This document shows, one piece after another, positions 60,394 to 64,000 of a stretch of DNA of 64,000 bases (within the stretch, counting starts at the first letter, position 1; each line of letters begins with the position of its first letter). The DNA is taken from assembly GCF_014898815.1 (NCBI RefSeq), contig NW_026515448.1, positions 1 to 64,000 of the forward strand, written 5' to 3'. A model generated the notes under the pieces. The model searched no databases and was not told the DNA's origin. It worked only from the letters and a program-made list of their open reading frames with translations. The DNA is from Panonychus citri (taxonomy: Eukaryota > Arthropoda > Arachnida > Trombidiformes > Tetranychidae). The position numbers were made by a program, and so were the translations under genes.

Positions 60394-63300
60394 TCAGGGT
60401 GAAGGTTGAACTGCTTCTGATTGATCAGCTGTTGGAATCGCTTGATCTTCCATCTGGCGGTTGTTGTTTAAATTGGCGATTGATTTTACGAAATTTAAAT
60501 TGGCGTTTGTACAGAATTTATAAATAGTTTTGATTGAAGTTACGACTGTTTCTTCATTAATAATTTTGATTAGACTTCTTTCATTCAGGCGGCTATCATC
60601 TCTTGACGTTTCCGAGTGGATACCGTCAATTGCTTCTCTGTTTCGCCTGAAATATTCACAGTTCCAAAGAATATGATTGGCGTTTTGTTCCTCTTCTTCA
60701 CAGAATTTACATTTAGTATCATCAATGTTTTTGTTTGATCTTTTCAAATGAGTTAAAAAGAACCCATGTCCTGTGATGAATGGAAAGATTAATCTTTGTA
60801 TTTTCATGAGTCTCTCTATGTTTTTATCGTCAGGTAGGATTGGGAACCAGGCGTTTTGCGGTTCATGTACATTGTCAATGTAAAGTTGCTGAATCGCCTG
60901 ATTTAACTTGATCTTTAATTGGTATTTTAGGTATGAACGTGGGATTATATCCAAGTGGCTTTGGACTTTCATGTGAACTGCTTCTTTTGCCAATCTATCG
61001 GCTTCTTCATTTCCAACAATACCAATGTGAGCTTTCACGTACGCCAGATTCAGGGTTATCTTTCTGTCAAGAATAGAGTTTATTAGGCGTTTGATCTGAT
61101 TGACTTGGCGATCTGACGAGTGGAGGTTTTTTAATGCCATTAATGATGAAAGAGAATCAGTATACACTGTTACTGATTTGGCGTTTGATTTATTAATGTA
61201 TTCAAGTCCATTTTGAATCGCCAGTAACTCGGCTTGGTAGATAGTACAATACTTCTCCAGTTTGAGCTTTTTCTGGGCGATTTTTCTATTTTCTTTAAAT
61301 ACACAATATGCTGCTCCGACTCCTTCGCTGCTCTTACTACCATCTGTAAATATCTCTAGTTCTGATTGATTTGGCGTGTGGTTCTGGTTTGCAATGAAAA
61401 TTATTTCGCCTGGTATATGGCGAGTTGGATGTCTTTCCTCGTCGTAATGTTGTTGAGATTCCAATGGGCGATCGCCTGGTAGAATGTTATTCTCTTTTTT
61501 CAGGAGAGTAATATCTTTCCATAACTTGATTGATTGCAGTTGTTCAGTAATTGGCTTGTATCCGCATAACGACCAACAGCTCAGCCATGAAGTCGTCTGA
61601 TGTAACTTATGAGTTCTTAAAATATAATTTCTCTGTATCCGCTTTAATTGTTGCTGGCATGATTTCAGTTTCAGGCGTTTACCCCATGTAGCTACTCCGT
61701 AGGCTAGCGTCGGGATGATAACTCCTTCGTAAATCCGTTGAAAGATTTCCGGGTGATTACCAAAGAGGCTTCTGGCGATTGCAGCTGTTTTTTGTGAATA
61801 GGCGTTCGCCTTTTTTATCGCCTGTTTTACATGTTGTTGGAAACTCAGTTTTTTATCAATCCAAACGCCTAATACTTTTGCTGAACTTGTTTCTTTTATT
61901 TGTTGGTTGTTGAGTGTCATTTGGCGAGTTTCCTCTTGTTTTTTGAACCAGATAACCATTGTCTTTTCCAGTGAGAATTTCATTTTGTTTTCCTTCGCCC
62001 AGTCCGAGCATATCTGGTTCACTTTCTCCATCTTCACTTCTATCTCTGCTTTTTCTCCATGTAATAATATCGAAACGTCATCTGCATACGCCATAACATC
62101 AATCTTTTCTTCTTCTAGTCGTTTGAGCAGAGGGTCAATGATTAAGGTCCAGAGAAGTGGTCCTAATATCGATCCCTGCGTACATCCTTTTCCAATTTTC
62201 TTTTTGGCGTATTCTCCCATGTAGTTAGTTTCGACATATCTGTTCGTCAAATAGCTTTTAATCAGGCGAATGAGATTAGGCGGCATGTTGTTTTCTTCCA
62301 GGCGGTTAATAATCTGTTGCCATTGAGCATTATCAAATGCCCCTTCAATGTCCATAACCAGTAACATACAATTGGGATTCGACTTCGCCAGGTTTATTTT
62401 TGAGACGAGATGGTCAACAGCTTTTTCAGACGAAACGCCTTTTCTAAAGCCGTATTGGACGTCACTGATTCTGTTGTTCACTTCAAGGTGCCAACATAAC
62501 CGGCGGTTGATCATTTTTTCTAACCCTTTTGATAACATCGAGAGTAAACCTATCGGGCGATAGGATTTTGCAGTTTGATAATTATCTTTTCCCGACTTTG
62601 GTATGAAGACAACAGTAGCGGTTTTCCAAGCTTCTGGAAATTCGCCTGATTGCAGGCATTTGTTATATATTTTTAACAGTATTGATGGGTTTAGCTGTTT
62701 GATGTGTTCACATATTATTGGCGTTAAGCCATCAGAGCCTGGAGTTTTTTCTTTATGGACTGAGGTGAAAATATCTTTCATTTCGTCTAATGTAAAAGGG
62801 GGATCGTCAGGTTGGGGATTATCATGTATGATGAGTTTTCGGCAACTGTTTTCGTCTGGAAATATTTCGTCTAATAATCTTTCGGCTGATTGTTTGGGCG
62901 TAAGTTCTTTACCGTCTACTATTAAGCATCTGGCGTCGGGGTTTTTCTTGTATTTTATGAGTTTGTTAACTGGGTCCCATACATTTTCAGGATTCAAGTT
63001 TCCACAAAATTCCTTCCAGCTTTTAATTTTCGCCTGTTGAATCTTCTCTTTCAGCGTTTTCCTTAATTCTTTCAGTTTTTCAACTAAGGTTATCAGGCGG
63101 TTGGGGTCAAAGGAACAACGACATTTAAGTGAATTTCGTATTGCGTTAATTCTTCTAGTTAGATTGTGTATTTCATCATTCCACCAGGGGGGTTTTATGG
63201 GCTTTTCTTTATGTGATCGTCTAATTGTTTTGTCTGCGGTTTCTTTGATTTTCGCCAGGTAGGTGTTCGCCAGTTTGTTAACGCTTAAGTTTTCTGTGTC

Positions 63301-64000
63301 TATCATATCTAAAGATGCTGTTAATTTTTTGTCGAAGTTTTCCCACGAGCCTGGGTTGTTGGTGTAAACTTTTGTCGTGGATCTTATATCTGGTGTTCCT
63401 TGCAGGTCGAAGGTGATGGTGAAGTGATCTGATGATGTATTAAGTGTATCGCTAATTCGCCAGTTTTTAATCAGGCGTTCCATACTTGGCGTAACTGCTG
63501 TGATATCTACAATGCTTTCACACTTGGTGTTGTTTCGAATCGCCTGGAAGGTTGGGTGGTTTCCTGTATTAGCTGTGATGATGTTGTTTGTCCTAAGAAA
63601 TGTTTCTATCTCTATGCCTTTGCTGTTGGTTCGTGAATCTCCCCAGAGAGATGAACGTCCGTTGAGATCGCCTGAAAGAAGAACTCTATTCTGTTTATTC
63701 AGGCGTATGATTTCACTTAAGTCCCTAATTGTGATTTGTCGGTTGTTATTTGGCGAGATGTATGCTGAGATTATCAGAAGTTGTTCGTTTCTAAGTTTAA
63801 GTTTACAGGCGGCTATATTTGGATTATTTGTTTCGACTGTTTGGGTGTGAAGTTTTGGATTGAGGATGATGATGGCTGCTTTTTTTTGGTTATCTGATGT
63901 TATCGGGAGGATGGTATTGTATCTTCTGGGGCAGCCTTTTAGGCGTTTGTCGAAATAGTTTATTTCTGTTAAAAGAAGGATGTCCAGTTTGTGTTCTTTT
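60394..64000 (-). CDS. G3 ORF2: endonuclease-RT-RNase H (5' end beyond window)
   Basis: The frame is open from the right edge to TGA at 60394. Endonuclease motifs are visible at the right (SGDLNGRSSLWGDSRT near 63650, TSSDHFTITF near 63430). RT follows (SYRPIGLLSMLSKG, VMDIEGAFDNAQW, KGCTQGSILGPLLW, YADD), then RNase H (FTDGSKSSEGVGAAY, YQAELLAIQNG, YTDSLSSLMAL, HIGIVGNEEADRLAKEA), TGHGFFLTHLKRS and the zinc motif CKFCEEEEQNANHILWNC. No lesion is seen in the visible part. The last helix ends near ADQSEAVQPSP. It aligns closely with the G1 fragment at 29887. Confidence 0.9.
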   Translation of the reverse strand, partial: KEHKLDILLLTEINYFDKRLKGCPRRYNTILPITSDNQKKAAIIILNPKLHTQTVETNNPNIAACKLKLRNEQLLIISAYISPNNNRQITIRDLSEIIRLNKQNRVLLSGDLNGRSSLWGDSRTNSKGIEIETFLRTNNIITANTGNHPTFQAIRNNTKCESIVDITAVTPSMERLIKNWRISDTLNTSSDHFTITFDLQGTPDIRSTTKVYTNNPGSWENFDKKLTASLDMIDTENLSVNKLANTYLAKIKETADKTIRRSHKEKPIKPPWWNDEIHNLTRRINAIRNSLKCRCSFDPNRLITLVEKLKELRKTLKEKIQQAKIKSWKEFCGNLNPENVWDPVNKLIKYKKNPDARCLIVDGKELTPKQSAERLLDEIFPDENSCRKLIIHDNPQPDDPPFTLDEMKDIFTSVHKEKTPGSDGLTPIICEHIKQLNPSILLKIYNKCLQSGEFPEAWKTATVVFIPKSGKDNYQTAKSYRPIGLLSMLSKGLEKMINRRLCWHLEVNNRISDVQYGFRKGVSSEKAVDHLVSKINLAKSNPNCMLLVMDIEGAFDNAQWQQIINRLEENNMPPNLIRLIKSYLTNRYVETNYMGEYAKKKIGKGCTQGSILGPLLWTLIIDPLLKRLEEEKIDVMAYADDVSILLHGEKAEIEVKMEKVNQICSDWAKENKMKFSLEKTMVIWFKKQEETRQMTLNNQQIKETSSAKVLGVWIDKKLSFQQHVKQAIKKANAYSQKTAAIARSLFGNHPEIFQRIYEGVIIPTLAYGVATWGKRLKLKSCQQQLKRIQRNYILRTHKLHQTTSWLSCWSLCGYKPITEQLQSIKLWKDITLLKKENNILPGDRPLESQQHYDEERHPTRHIPGEIIFIANQNHTPNQSELEIFTDGSKSSEGVGAAYCVFKENRKIAQKKLKLEKYCTIYQAELLAIQNGLEYINKSNAKSVTVYTDSLSSLMALKNLHSSDRQVNQIKRLINSILDRKITLNLAYVKAHIGIVGNEEADRLAKEAVHMKVQSHLDIIPRSYLKYQLKIKLNQAIQQLYIDNVHEPQNAWFPILPDDKNIERLMKIQRLIFPFITGHGFFLTHLKRSNKNIDDTKCKFCEEEEQNANHILWNCEYFRRNREAIDGIHSETSRDDSRLNERSLIKIINEETVVTSIKTIYKFCTNANLNFVKSIANLNNNRQMEDQAIPTADQSEAVQPSP

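Larger units (their letters stand above)
57057..64000 (-). mobile_element. retrotransposon G3, intact ORF2-4, runs off right edge
   Basis: At least 6.9 kb on minus: ORF2 (5' end beyond the window), ORF3, ORF4, 3' UTR, poly(A). No frameshifts are seen in any of the three ORFs. GGCG/CGCC is very dense: by eye about 15 in 60361-61360, where roughly two would be expected at 35 percent GC. It serves as the reference copy of the G family. Confidence 0.9.

Overview
The window is eukaryotic and most likely arthropod. It is AT-rich, has single short ORFs separated by AT-rich spacers and minisatellites, and its right two thirds is built on arrays of TTAGG, the arthropod telomere repeat. The TTAGG strand reads 5'->3' to the right, so the chromosome end should lie to the right and the chromosome body to the left. 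I cannot name the species.

Positions 1-19.5 kb are subtelomeric host sequence. There are tandem repeats at 199-1815, a decayed repeat-rich gene broken by a stop codon, a frameshift and a Tc1/mariner-type MITE (2475-5236), a 1.2-kb palindrome with an internal 212-bp tandem repeat (5215-6400), a decayed Lys/Glu-rich gene (7490-8215), two paralogous FLYWCH-like zinc-finger genes (8398, 11163), a 122-bp satellite between them, a cluster of small C2H2 genes of which three are clear paralogues (12310, 14103, 16377), a frameshifted RING-finger gene, and an unrecognised frameshifted gene (17417-19314).

Positions 19.5-64 kb are a head-to-tail array of non-LTR retrotransposons, all on the minus strand. 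Five of the six units (B, G1, D, G2, T, G3) or fragments have a poly(A) tail (poly-T on +) that abuts a (TTAGG)n array on its left. From left to right they are A (5'-truncated, no poly(A) seen), B (125-bp 3' stub), G1 (5'-truncated, interrupted by a Merlin DNA transposon), D, G2 (gag only), T (ORF2-ORF4 intact, ORF1 broken) and G3 (runs off the right edge). ORF1 is a zinc-knuckle gag. ORF2 is endonuclease-reverse transcriptase-RNase H plus a terminal CCHC motif, the R1-clade plan seen in telomere-targeting TRAS/SART elements.

Two things look new. First, G1, D, T and G3 carry one or two further ORFs after ORF2. These encode proteins with single C2H2-like fingers (mostly C-x4-C...H-x4-H) and a shared WG/IP-EF-GF block. 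Second, each family is saturated, in coding and non-coding DNA, with its own short word: AGTACT in A, GGCG/CGCC in G1-G3, TACG/CGTA in T and, less strongly, TGACG/CGTCA in D. My inference is that the accessory zinc-finger proteins recognise their own family through these words, much as VANC proteins do in plant VANDAL transposons. G2, a gag-only element with a long 3' UTR, resembles Drosophila HeT-A in plan and would depend on its relatives for reverse transcriptase.
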